Below are positions 10,181-20,939 of a DNA stretch of 64,000 nucleotides, piece by piece. Position 1 is the first letter of the stretch; every line of letters starts with the position of its first letter. The notes under the pieces are model-generated. The model saw nothing but the letters and a program-made list of their open reading frames with translations. It was not told the origin of the DNA and made no database searches. Both the position numbers and the translations under genes were made by a program. The DNA is from Taeniopygia guttata (taxonomy: Eukaryota; Chordata; Aves; Passeriformes; Estrildidae): contig NC_133063.1 of assembly GCF_048771995.1 (NCBI RefSeq), forward strand, positions 22,967,810 through 23,031,809, in the 5' to 3' direction.

Positions 10181-11548
10181 TCAGGGTGGCCTTCTGCTGG
10201 GAGGAAGAGAATCCTGGGAGCTAGGGACGCTCTTCTTTGGGGGGTGCTGGGACCCCTTGGCCAAGAGGTTCCTGCTGTGGCTGGGAGCAGAGGGGCTGTG
10301 GCTGCAGCCCTGGGCAGAGGGACCTGCCATCGCCAGCTGCTGCAATCTCTCCTGGCTCTGGTCCCACTCTGAGGGGTTGGGTGCAAGTGAGGAGCAGCTG
10401 GGACTCCCAGTGGAGGCAGATGCTGATATACCAGGTTTTTTCTTCACCTTGGAGGCTGCAAGGCTGCTGGTGGCGGTCCCCTCCCAGGAGCTACTGGGCT
10501 GAGAGCTGCTGGATCTGGATCTGGACCTTCTGCAGCTGCTGGAGCTCTTGGAGCTGAGCTGGAGCTGGAGCTGGAGCTGGAGCTGAGCTGGAGCTGGAGC
10601 TGGAGCTGGAGTGGAGCTGGAGCTGGACTGGAGCTGGAGCTGGGGCTGGAGCTGGAGTGGAGCTGGAGTGGAGCTGGAGCTGGAGCTGGAGCTGGAGCTG
10701 GAGCTGGAGCTGGAGCTGGAGCTGGAGCTGGGGCTGGGGCTGGGGCTGGGGCTGGAGCTGGAGCTGGGGCTGGGGCTGGAGCTGGAGCTGGAGCTGGAGC
10801 TGGAGCTGGAGCTGGAGCTGGAGCTGGAGCTGGAGCTGGAGCTGGAGCTGGGGCTAGCCATAGGGCTGTTGTTCTCACCCCTGACATGACCAGAGCGTAG
10901 CAGCCTCTGGGCCTTCTCACTGCACCGGCCCACGATGACACTGCTGATGCTGTGGATCAGTGGTACTGTTTGCTCACTGAGGAGGGGCTGCAGCACCTGG
11001 ACCAGCATCTCCACATCTGGACCATAGATGCAAAGGCTGTAGAGGATGCAGTTCTCTATGTACTCAACCAGCCACCACCGGTCCCAGTATATTCCCTCCA
11101 GCCTCTGACGCAGCCAGGGCTGCACAGGATCCAGGAGGTGTTCTTGTTGTCGGAACAGTCCTGCCCACACCTGGGGCAGAAGGCCACCCACAGGCTCTGG
11201 CTCTGCAGCTCCCTGCTCAGCTGGGGACAGTGTTCCCTGTGGGGAAGACAGAGGTGTCGCAGCTGCACAACTGGGGCTGTTTTCATCCAGGAGGAAGGGA
11301 GCTCTCCCTGCCTGGCTGTTGGTCTCTGGTGACTCTTCGGAGGCTCTGATGGCCATGTCTATATAGTCATCTTCTTCATGGCCAAGAAACCTGACAGTCT
11401 CTGACTTGTTGCAGAGTGGGCACACTGGACTTCTTGTCCACCGCAGGATGCAGTCCAAACAGAACTGGTGGTCACAGGGCAAAGCAGAAGCCACATCATT
11501 CTGAGTATCCTGGCAGATGGGGCAGCTCCACTCTGTCCCTGTGGCCAT
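10181..11548 (-). CDS. TOPORS-like RING-finger E3 ubiquitin ligase, intact ORF
   Basis: A single-exon ORF of 455 codons starts at an ATG (11548). A C3HC4 RING occupies residues 9-46: CPIC, then CDHQFCLDC, then CPLC, with all eight zinc ligands in place. That predicts an E2-binding ubiquitin ligase domain. The middle (about residues 90-220) is a helical-looking segment (QVWAGLF, PWLRQRLEGIYWDRWW, IVGRCSEKAQRLL) that matches bird proteins I remember annotated as 'E3 ubiquitin-protein ligase Topors-like'. From about residue 230 it becomes Ser-rich and then a Pro-Ala and Leu-Gln array encoded by a hexanucleotide repeat; a basic Ser/Pro-rich tail follows. No intron is needed. An AATAAA lies just downstream. 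It is the only intact member of three copies here. Cellular substrate unknown. Confidence 0.8.
   Translation of the reverse strand: MATGTEWSCPICQDTQNDVASALPCDHQFCLDCILRWTRSPVCPLCNKSETVRFLGHEEDDYIDMAIRASEESPETNSQAGRAPFLLDENSPSCAAATPLSSPQGTLSPAEQGAAEPEPVGGLLPQVWAGLFRQQEHLLDPVQPWLRQRLEGIYWDRWWLVEYIENCILYSLCIYGPDVEMLVQVLQPLLSEQTVPLIHSISSVIVGRCSEKAQRLLRSGHVRGENNSPMASPSSSSSSSSSSSSSSSSSSSSSSSSSPSPSSSSSPSPSPSPSSSSSSSSSSSSSSSSSSSSTPAPLQLQPQLQLQSSSSSTPAPAPAPAQLQLQLQLQLSSKSSSSCRRSRSRSSSSQPSSSWEGTATSSLAASKVKKKPGISASASTGSPSCSSLAPNPSEWDQSQERLQQLAMAGPSAQGCSHSPSAPSHSRNLLAKGSQHPPKKSVPSSQDSLPPSRRPP
10551..10854. repeat. GAGCTG hexanucleotide array inside the RING gene
   Basis: About 300 bp of near-perfect GAGCTG units (GGGCTG variants). 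Occasional 3-bp-offset interruptions change which frame the ORF uses. On the coding (minus) strand the three frames read Ser-Ser, Ala-Pro and Leu-Gln, with no stop in any. On the plus strand they read Glu-Leu and Trp-Ser, among others, also open. Confidence 0.9.
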
Positions 11549-11930
11549 TTCTGTGCTCTGCAGAGGGCTGGGGAGAGGTGAGGACCATGAGCTGCTCCCA
11601 CTTGCAGAAATGCTTGGAAGGAGTCAAGGTTTGAACCAGACTGGCCCAGGCTCTGCTGGTGCCCAAATATCAGCAGTAAGTTACATGATGTCAGAATCCA
11701 TCCTCTGGTGAGGTCACAATCTGTCACTTGTGAGGTCATCAGGATGTGAGACAGAATGTTTTCCCCTGCAGGTGCACAGTGCCAGGAGGAAAAATTAAGT
11801 AGGAGTTTCTTGTTCTGCACTTTTACATTTCCATGTTGCTTTCCCTTAATCACCTATGTTACACATCCATGGCTGTGTGTCTTGACCCTGCTTCTGATGA
11901 ATGGAATGTCTGCAGCTGGCCCTCACTGCC
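11549..11930 (-). repeat. Upstream part of tandem duplication unit, copy 3
   Basis: This is the partner of 8818-9520. It holds a CRE-like TGATGTCA at 11686-11693, 138 bp upstream of the ATG, and several GAGGTCA/TGAGGTCAT boxes. Confidence 0.7.
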
Positions 11931-12239
11931 TTTCCATGTTCAGTTATGGGATTAGGAGTATTTGGGTGATCGGTGGCCAGCCCTGTGAGAGTGTCCCACC
12001 CCTGTGGGTTGATTTCCTGCTTCAGGGAGAAACAGAAAGAATGTTTTGCTCCAGCCCCATGCACTCCCACTGGCACCTGCCCACAGTGCCAGGTCCCTCT
12101 CCACTTCCCAAGTCTCCAGGTTTCTGGAAGCCAGTGTATTGGTGCTCCTCAAACCCACCAGCAATGGAACCTGGTCCCACAGCTGGAGTTGCTGCCTTCC
12201 TGAATAGGGTAGCCCTTTGCCCATGACTCCAGAGAGGCC

Positions 12240-14300
12240 AGCATTCATCACCATTGTTGGCCCTAGGGTCCCATCATCCCTTCTTACCACGGGCTATTGT
12301 CACCACATTTGAGTTATCAGAACTTCGACCACTCCTTTTTACATTTAGAAGAGCAGTCTTTGTTAGCTTGAGGGCTGCATGGTGCAAGTTGAGACTGCTG
12401 GGGGGCGGCGCAGGCACTGGCTCTGTCCATTAACATCTCGAGTATCAGCCCCTGGTCGCTATTCACGGGGCTTCTCATCTGCCCCCCAGAAGAGGCCATC
12501 ACATTCAGGCTTTTCGGGCCAATGCCTACACCAGATTTTCCCAGGTTTTTTTGAAGTCAGAGTTTGTCATCTCTAGAGCCCTGCTGGATCAAAGGTGATG
12601 GCACAAGGACACTTTTTGCCACTTTCTGGGACTATGTTGACTGTTCTGTTTTGCTTACCCAGTAAAAAGGTTTGGGAGTTGAGTTTGGGAAAATCACCAG
12701 ATGTTCAAGCATAGATTTCCTCTGGTTTCTCTTTAAGTAGCTGTAAACTCCTTCCCAGTTTTTTCCCAGACACCTAAAAGCTACAATTACCTCAGGCTTT
12801 TGAAAAAGGTAATGAGAATCAATCCATTTCATTAGACAAATGTGAGGATTCTTATATTGACTTGAGGCAATTCAGAGAAAGTGTCCAATAGTAAATATCT
12901 CAATCTGTTCTGAAATGTATTAAAGAAAATTCTCATAAGTTCTGCAAGTATTGCCAGTGGCTGCATCTCAGGAACTCATCTGTTCTTCACTATTTTGCAG
13001 TGTTTTTTCTTTTGCTTTTTAGCATTATTTATTTATAAATATTTTCCACTGTTCTTCCAGGGAAAAAAAAATAAACCATCTTCTAATCCTTAAAAAAAAA
13101 ATCAAATATGCACAAAGTTTTCCTATTCACAAATTCTTATAAAGAGTTGGTCAATACAGGGGCCAAAACATCATTTAATGTCCTGGTGAATGACCTGGAA
13201 GCTGGGACAGAGAGCACCCTCAGCAAGCTGGACTTGTTCTTAATTCTTGTGGTTATAGAATTGCATATTTCAGGGTCTCCAGTGGTACCAAGGCTAGTTG
13301 AGTACTTGCAGGTCTAGCCATCAGAACTTTCTTTATTATCCCCTCTCAAAATGCTCAGTCATGGTCTGGTCTGTCTTCAGCAGAACTAGAAATAAAAGGT
13401 ACTTTTTGCCTGTCTCTGGTGATGTGACTCCTCTTCACCATTTGGTCACCTCATAAAAGATGATGAACAAATATCAAGATGTGATTATTGGTGTCCTAAA
13501 CACAAGTTTGAGACACAGTGCAGACTGTGAAAAAAATGAAAAAAAAAATGTTCCTGGATATTAATAGTTCTCCAAAAGAGAATTTTTTAAAAGTTTAAAT
13601 AGAAGACTTTTTCCTTCTTTTAGAAAACTCTGTAAAGAAAACCAATAATATAATTAGCCATATATTTTGGTTCACAGCAAGGACATAACTAGCAATTGGC
13701 ACATAGCAATGTCAGCTCCTTAGTGAGCACTCTGTAGGTAAATGTGCCACACACGTAAAACAAGCGGCACACAAGAGAAGAGATGCAGAGGCCTGGAGCC
13801 TTTGATCACCCTAGGATCCACAGGATCCTGGGGGCTCTATTTTTAACATAAACATTAATTTTAAGACCAGTTACTTCAAAGCAGAAAAGAGAAAATTCTG
13901 GAAAGAATTCTGCTGGTCTCATGGTCTCTGAGCATCCTGAAGTGGTGGGTGTTCCTGAGTACCAGCTCCACCTGGAATATGCCATCACACCATTTTGCCC
14001 AACTTTAGAACTAGATCTCCATACAACACTGTGTAGATATTAATTATTCTGCAGGGATCTGTCTTTTTCTAAGCATGTGAAATCTCCAGGAAGAGGAGGA
14101 GATCCAAATACTACAATTATTATTATCCACTCCCATGTATCTCCAATCCCCTTACCAGTGTGGCAGTAAGAGTAACAGGAAAGGCCTTGGCTTTGTGCAA
14201 GCCCTGCTCAGTAGTAGCAAAAACATCTTTGTATTATCAGCCCTGAGCTCAGCACAGGTCAAAAATACAGCCCCATAACAGCCTCTAGGAACAAAATTAA
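12240..14300. other. Interval with no recognised gene
   Basis: Apart from a CR1 scrap at 13150-13240 I recognise nothing coding or structural. Short ORFs lack conserved motifs. Confidence 0.5.
13150..13240 (+). mobile_element. CR1 LINE ORF2 fragment
   Basis: The plus strand encodes LVNDLEAGTESTLSKLD, resembling the CR1 reverse-transcriptase stretch INDLDDGTECTLSKFADD. It is truncated at both ends. Confidence 0.6.
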
Positions 14301-14515
14301 CTCTACCCTAGCCAAAACTAACACAGAGGTGCAAAGTAGAAACTGGAGCTGGTCCCTTTGTTGATCCCCACTGGATCCTGTCGGTTCCCAGCAGCAGGGA
14401 AAGGGCAGGGGGCAGCTGGCAGTGCCCATGCTGCACCAGTGCCTCGCAGGAACTGGTCTGCAGGGAAAAAAGAGCAGAACAGGAACAGCCAAACGTGAGC
14501 AAAGCTCAGCGAACC

Positions 14516-14521
14516 TTTATT
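14516..14521 (-). promoter_or_regulatory. MRPL50: Poly(A) signal of MRPL50
   Basis: AATAAA on the minus strand, about 95 bp past the expected end of the coding sequence. In this copy it lies inside the open reading frame (AAT AAA in frame), because the frame no longer stops at the usual place. Confidence 0.65.
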
Positions 14522-14609
14522 ACTGAAATTCACAGATTTCACCCCAACCAGAGGACTCTGCTGCTGCCCTACAGCACCAGCCAGGCACGGGAATGCTGCG
14601 TGGGGGGAA

Positions 14610-15867
14610 TCACCGCTGCGGATGATTTTCAGGTTCGGGGGCAGCTCTGCAGCTGCGAGTTCATCGATCTCGGTGCTGTCCTTTACGGGGGTGCGGTAGA
14701 AGCCCAGCACGTCCCCGGCGCAGCGCACGCGGTGCAGCTGCGAGTTGGGGACAGCATGTCCCAGCTCTGCTGCCAGCCGGGCCAGCAGGCGATACTTCAG
14801 CCTGTTCTCCTGCAGGGGAGCCTGCTGCCAGTCCTCGGGAACAGAGGGCCCGAAGACCTCCCTGACGTGGCACTCCAGGCAGCTCTGCAGGTCCTCGGGA
14901 GGGATGTAGCTCCGGCAGCGTGGCAGGGGGTGGATCAGGCTGGGCTTGCTGCTCTCTGCCTTCTCAGGAACTGCTCGGTCTGCTTCCACTTCTCCCTCCT
15001 CCTTCCTGCTGGCACCAGAACACATGTTCAGCCTCTGGGCTACACAAGACAGAGTCAGAGCATTTTTGTACTTGTGATGTTTTAAACCACTCCATCCAGA
15101 CACTCCACATATCCCATGGACTCATCAGGTCTGTTAGCTAGAAGAGCACAGGCTTTCCCCAAGTGCTGCTCCCCACACAGGCTGCCTCTGCAGAGCAATC
15201 ACACCCCCACCTTATTTCACTGCTCTGAATGAAAGCAGGATTTTAACAAGATTAGTTACTTGTTTTCTGTTACCGCTCCATTTCCTAATTTGCTATGAAT
15301 AAAAAGCACTTCAGAAATTAACCACTATTACAGAAGAAAATCAGTGCCCATATGTAAAAAAAAAAATCATTACTAGTTTTTAGGAAAAAAAATTACCTTC
15401 TCGTATGCCCCAATCTAGCCAACACCCATGCGTGGTTTCACGCAAACTGTTACAGAGGAACTGCTTTTCATTCCCGCGAAATCCCTTTCTTCCCACTTCT
15501 AACAAAAGCAGTAACAGCTCTAAAGGCTCCAACCCTTCACCGCTGCGGCCCCGCCAGCAGTGCACCTCGGTGGGCGCTGGCTGCCCAGAGAACCTGAGGA
15601 GCCTCCTTCCCTAAGAACACTCCAAAGCCGCCTGGACAAACCCTGAGGGATTTGCTCAGGGGGTGCCAGGCTAAATGACCTCCAGAGGGCCACGGCCCGG
15701 TGAAGGCCCAGCATGAGGAGAAGGCCAGAAGCCACCCCCACCCTGGGGTGGCCGCCCCAGAACGCCGTGAGCCCCGCGGGGCCGAGCTCCGGCCTCCGCC
15801 GCGCCGCCACCCGCAGCGCCCGCACCGCCACCACGCTGGGGGCGCGCCGGGCGCCCGCCGCGGCCAC
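14610..15867 (-). pseudogene. MRPL50: MRPL50, mitochondrial ribosomal protein L50 (start and stop lost)
   Basis: Exon 2 (from 15034 down) encodes the bL50m signature: YIPPEDLQSCLECHVREVFG, LKYRLLARLAAELGH, VPNSQLHRV and ELPPNLKII. This is a component of the large mitoribosomal subunit. Exon 1 (15742-15867) reads AAAGARRAPSVVAVRALRVAARR, an Arg-rich presequence; donor AGG|GTGGGG and acceptor GCCCAG|AGG are both phase 0. Where the family has Met-Ala-Ala, this copy has GTG GCC GCG, and no in-frame ATG exists back to a TGA at 15928-15930. At the 3' end the expected stop (TGA at 14610-14612) is out of frame by one base, so the ORF runs on to 14318, past the AATAAA at 14516. The likely outcome is no normal start and a nonstop transcript. 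Human MRPL50 is at 9q31, Z-homologous in birds. Confidence 0.8.
15034..15741 (-). other. MRPL50: MRPL50 intron 1
   Basis: About 0.7 kb between donor GTGGGG at 15741 and acceptor GTAGCCCAG at 15035. No internal feature was recognised. Confidence 0.6.
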
Positions 15868-15900
15868 CGCCGGTGACGTATTGCTGCCGCGCCCCGCAAA

Positions 15901-15920
15901 GCCTCCTGGGAAATGTAGTC
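15901..15920 (-). promoter_or_regulatory. ZNF143/THAP11-type promoter element of MRPL50
   Basis: The minus strand reads GACTACATTTCCCAGGAGGC, matching the known ACTACAnnTCCCAGnnnGC element bound by ZNF143 and THAP11. The element is common in promoters of housekeeping and mitochondrial genes. It sits about 35-55 bp upstream of the ancestral start codon, in a CpG-rich island (15540-15960). Confidence 0.7.
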
Positions 15921-16059
15921 TATCCCATCAAGCCCGCCCCCTTTTGATGTTTGGTCTTTGTGTGCTTTCAGGCCTAAGCGACAGGAAGGGAGATATACTC
16001 AAGCAGGCATCAAGCTGTAAGTGTTGTCCAGGTGTTGCAAACTGGCAGGACACAGAATA

Positions 16060-16260
16060 TGCTGAATTTTAAGGGACCTGTCAGGACCATCGAGTCCCAC
16101 TCCCGGCCCTGCACAGCACCATTCCCAAAAGTCACACCACGTGTGACTTTTGCCCGAGGGTATCGTCCAAATGCGTCTTGAGCTCTGCTAGGCTGGTGCC
16201 ATTTCAATGACTTCCTAAGTGTTACACTGCTTTTCCTCACTGGAAAATCCATCATGGAAA
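16060..16260 (-). mobile_element. CR1 LINE 3' region, antisense
   Basis: The plus strand reads as the complement of CR1 3' UTR text (CATCGAGTCC, GTCACACC, GTCCAAATGC, TTGAGCTCTG). It is diverged and truncated. Confidence 0.6.
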
Positions 16261-18770
16261 CATATTTCCCACATAGTATATGGAAAGGCAAAATGTGATG
16301 CTACAGCGTCGGGTTTAATGAAGGAGCAAGTTCTAATGTCCTGTACCACAGTGTACATGTGAAAATCATGTTGTCAGACCAAACATGGACACACTGAGGT
16401 GCACAGCTGCAAGCCAAATTTTCTCCCCAAAATCCCACATACCCACCCACATTGCAATGACATGCAAACTTCTTTGTTGTGATGACTGAAAGATAGGCTG
16501 GAAGTAAAAGCACATAGACTGGTGTCTACAGAGCAGGTATTTGTTTATTGCAGCGCTTTACAGTGTTTGCTTTACATTCCATTTTTCCCATCCTAGCAGA
16601 AAGACAAACACCATAGTGTATTAAAGTTTCTCCACCAACACAGAAGCATCTAATATTGATTAAAAATATTTTTCATTAAATGTCTTATCTAAGACTCTCT
16701 TGAGACCAAGAAGGTGCCATAATGGTGATCTTCTTCAAAGTCAGAGTTCGAGTCCTGTTCTTCCTGGTTTGGCTAGAAACTGACATAGGAGGGAAGTTCT
16801 TAGAAGTGTTTTCTTCTCAGTCTCATCTGTGATATGGTCTCACAGGTTATTAGAGAAAATCTGTGGTAGTCTTGAAAAAAAGCAGTGTCAGCCATTTAGA
16901 TACACTTTAAATAATCCCCTGCAGCCCACCTTGCATTCTTGACTCTTCAGAAGTACATAAATGTATTTCCAGATGGATAATTGCTGGTGTGTGCCTTTCC
17001 AGGCCTTCTAGCCCTTCGATCCAGCACTCCAAGCACAGGATTACAGGTCCTTACAAATATTTTGAGGCCACAGAGATAAAAAGGTGAATGGATATGATGC
17101 CTACCTTTTTCACTTAATTTAGGAATGGGAACCTTTTCAGGTCAGAAAATTGAAGGAAGAATCCTAGTAGATAATGTCACTGTGTGGTGTTAGTATGCCT
17201 ACCCATCACACTGACCATACTGTGCAGAAATAACTGTGATATTAAAATTACTCTGGAAAAGACTACATACTTCCATCACACGTAATCATATATTGAGGGT
17301 ACTTGTGCCTCTGAAAAAGATCTTATAGTGGTTTTGTGTGTCCTTAAATAATAAAAGGAATAAACTTGCATCATGAGGGGAATGCAGTGCACTTATTACA
17401 TTTGACCAAACAACTAACCTAACATTTTGTTTTTAAAAACGAAAAAAGGTAAACACTTGGCTTCTATAAAGGGAGGATTTAATTGTTTTTTACCTGTGCA
17501 ACTGAGCAGTCCCCCAAAAAATCACAATTAGGTGTTGCATGATAATATTTGCATGGAATTTGCAAAATACAAACCACAGCAGATGTCTGAGCTGGACAAG
17601 CTTGCTGAAAGGACTATTTGTGGGTGTGGTTTCTGTCCAGGAACACTGGACACCAAGGCAGAAATTCGAAGAGAAAATAGGCACAGCTGCACAGAGGCTT
17701 ACAAACAGAACAGTAAAATATAACTCTTCATCAGCATTTAACAATCACTGTTGTTCCTTGCTTCCTAGCCACCAACATGGCATTCCAAGCTTGCCATGAG
17801 GAACAAAGTCATGGAAAGGGACACTGATGTTGTTCCTCAGCCTGTAGTTACATGGATAAACTGGCTGATGGGGTGGATTCTCCCAAAGCTGTCAGGACAG
17901 ATAATCAGTGGAAATGAAGTTACTCCAGAATGCAGACATGCAGTGAAGAAGCACAGGCCATAGATTATCTAATTCTCTGTGCATTTTTGGCAGGTTTATG
18001 TTTTACTGAAGATTATTCAGAGCCACATGTTGGGCCCTACCACCTGCTGAATTTGGATACGATGTCTGTAAATCTGGTGTGAAAATACAGAAAATGAAAC
18101 TCTGACTTCAGGAGAGAAACTGCCAATGCCTTTGTAACTACAACTGTCTCTCACAGCTGAAAAAAATACCTTTTTTATTGTGTGAAATATGCATCCTCTC
18201 TATACAAAAGTAAGCCAAGGTTAAATTCCACCACTCAGAGCTTGATTTTACCTCAGGTCCCTGTTCAAATGCCTTGATTTTGATTGGAGAAGGGCCTGAG
18301 AAACCTGGTCTAATAAGACCTGCTTTGAGTGGGATTGGATCAAAATTTTAACATCTGTGCCAATGCATGAACATGGGAGTATCTTTCTTTGTCAAATATG
18401 GTAAGGAAAGGTGGATCTGCCAATCAGGAAAACAAAGAGTAGGACACAGAAAGAAGAGACTAATAATAGTCTTTATAGAAAGGTTCTTTATTTTGTAGAA
18501 AGTTTGCTTGTAAATAGCTTCATTAAAAAAAAAAAAAAATCAGCCGGTATCCAGACAAATTGCTGCTGAAATACCCCATCTGGTGACTCACAGCTCCTCA
18601 GCACAGGAAGGAAGGCTTTTGTCTCTTCAAATGCAGTGTCTTCTCAGTAAGACATTGATGCCTACTGAAGTTAGAAAATCCTCATGGGTTTCTAACCTAG
18701 TAGAGACCTCTCAGTTTATGCCCTGTGTTCTGCCTGCACCATGCTTATGTTGGACATGCTTTGGAAACAA
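16261..18770. other. Interval with no recognised gene
   Basis: AT-rich, with short ORFs that lack conserved motifs. A possible LTR-like TTTATTGCAGCG lies near 16545. Nothing firm can be supported. Confidence 0.5.
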
Positions 18771-18772
18771 AT

Positions 18773-19407
18773 GTAGTTTGTATTTGAGTTAATAACTCTG
18801 AAACATAAACTTTAAGGAATTTAGAGATTTTAGAAGAGCTAAGATTTTAGTTAGAGATAAGCTTTACTAGAGTTAATTAAAATAATTGAGTAGGCCTTGG
18901 TGAAGTTAAGAGTTAGTAGTTAACTAATAATTGTTAACTTGTCAACACAATGTTTAGTTAGCTGGGTTTATAATGAAGAATATAGAATCTGACAAATAGC
19001 TTTTAGGAACATAAGACAATTGTGGGCTTCCTCTGTTCTGAAACCAACTGAAGACAATGGCAGTTCTACCAAGAGTTCATTTGTCATATTTGCATTGCAC
19101 AGAACGAGGAAGACTTCATTTACTTCCTCATTTTGGGACCCCTCCCCATGAAAGGGACCACTGACCTGTTTCAAGGAACAAAATCTTAATAGCTTTTGAA
19201 ATTATTAGCATGCAAAGTGAGGAATGGGATGTACCAAAATTATGAATATGTATTTGTATTTTGGGTATCCAATAATTGTATGGATAAAAAGACTCTGTAA
19301 TCACTTGGAAGCCGCGGTGTGTATTTGGGAGCTATCCCACACGCTGCCCGGCATCGAATAAACATATGCTTTCCAACTTTAAACTGTTAGAGCGTTTTTG
19401 TCTGTCA
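18773..19407 (+). mobile_element. ERVL-like LTR, plus orientation
   Basis: A TA-rich body is followed by CCAATAATTG, a TATA-like GGATAAAAAG, CTGCCCGGCATCG and AATAAAC (19357). It ends in GTCTGTCACA, the order expected of U3-R-U5. The 3' end near 19407 is fairly clear; the 5' end is a guess, and no target duplication was found. Confidence 0.5.
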
Positions 19408-20227
19408 CAGTTGGATATTGGTACTAGATCAATATCCATATTTCTTTAATAATTCAACTCCCCCTGAACTGTCTTGGACAATAAAGCCTTGGGTCCTGCT
19501 GATGCCCATCAAGAAAGACTCCTCTTGTGCAAGCAGCAGCTGCTGCATTGAAGTCTCCAAACTATTGGTAATGAACCAACACCCAAGCAAATCCATACTG
19601 TTTGTTTCAAAAATAGTCACTAAATTCGTTTTAAAGTGAAAGAAACCAAGTTCTTAAGGCCACATTTCAGTGACCTAATACCATGCTTTGAAATTCTGTA
19701 GTCTGAGATGGAGCAACTCAGCTCCACTCCCCTTAGAGAAGAGAGAGGGGAAAGGCTTTTGGGTGTTTGAAGACTGCATTTGTAGCCTGAACTGCAGAAC
19801 AAAATCCAACAGGAATTAAGAATTCATGGTAGCCTCCTGTTCTCTGTTCTGAGGGTGATGTGCACATCTCTGACTTCTAAATTTCTAATTTAGAAGTCAG
19901 ATTAATTAATTTCTCTAATTTCTACTAAAACATAGAGCACAGAAAAGAGAAACAAGACTCAATCTGCTTCTGGAAGATTGGAAGGCAGCAGCAGGAGCCA
20001 TTTCCTGGGATGCCCCATTGACAGGGTGGGCACTGTGCAAGTTCCTGAGTAACTCAGAACAGCTCCCTGCAGGCTCAGCAAAGCAGCACCTTTGTTGTGA
20101 AGGTGAGTTGAGCACTTTAGGAAATTGTTCCAGAGGGACACAAAGAATTTATTAACCTGCTTCTTGCACAAAGGGGTTTGTGCTCAGCTGGTCTATCTGA
20201 AACTCTCACACTGGCAAGTTCAAGCCC

Positions 20228-20712
<485 letters not shown>

Positions 20713-20939
20713 ATCTTCCTTTTTTCTCTTTCTCTTTCTTTCTCCATTTCTTTCTTCCTTTCTCCCTTTCTCCCTTTCTCCCTTTCTCCCTCCCTCCCTT
20801 CCTGGAATCCTTCCTTCCTTCTCTCTTTCTCTCTCTCTTTTTCTCTTTCTTTCTCTCTATTCTCTCTTTCTTTCTCTCTCTCTCTGTCGCTTTCTCACTT
20901 TCTTTCTCTTGCTTGTTTTCTTGCTTTCCCCCTTTCTTT

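Noticed and set aside
10444-10941. Separate Pro-Ala repeat ORF and plus-strand Glu-Leu and Trp-Ser ORFs
   Set aside because: Alternative frames of the hexanucleotide array inside the RING gene; no independent start context or homology.
15520-15899. Two open frames starting with M over MRPL50 exon 1
   Set aside because: Their first codons are GTG and TTG in the DNA, not ATG, and the frames read into the intron.
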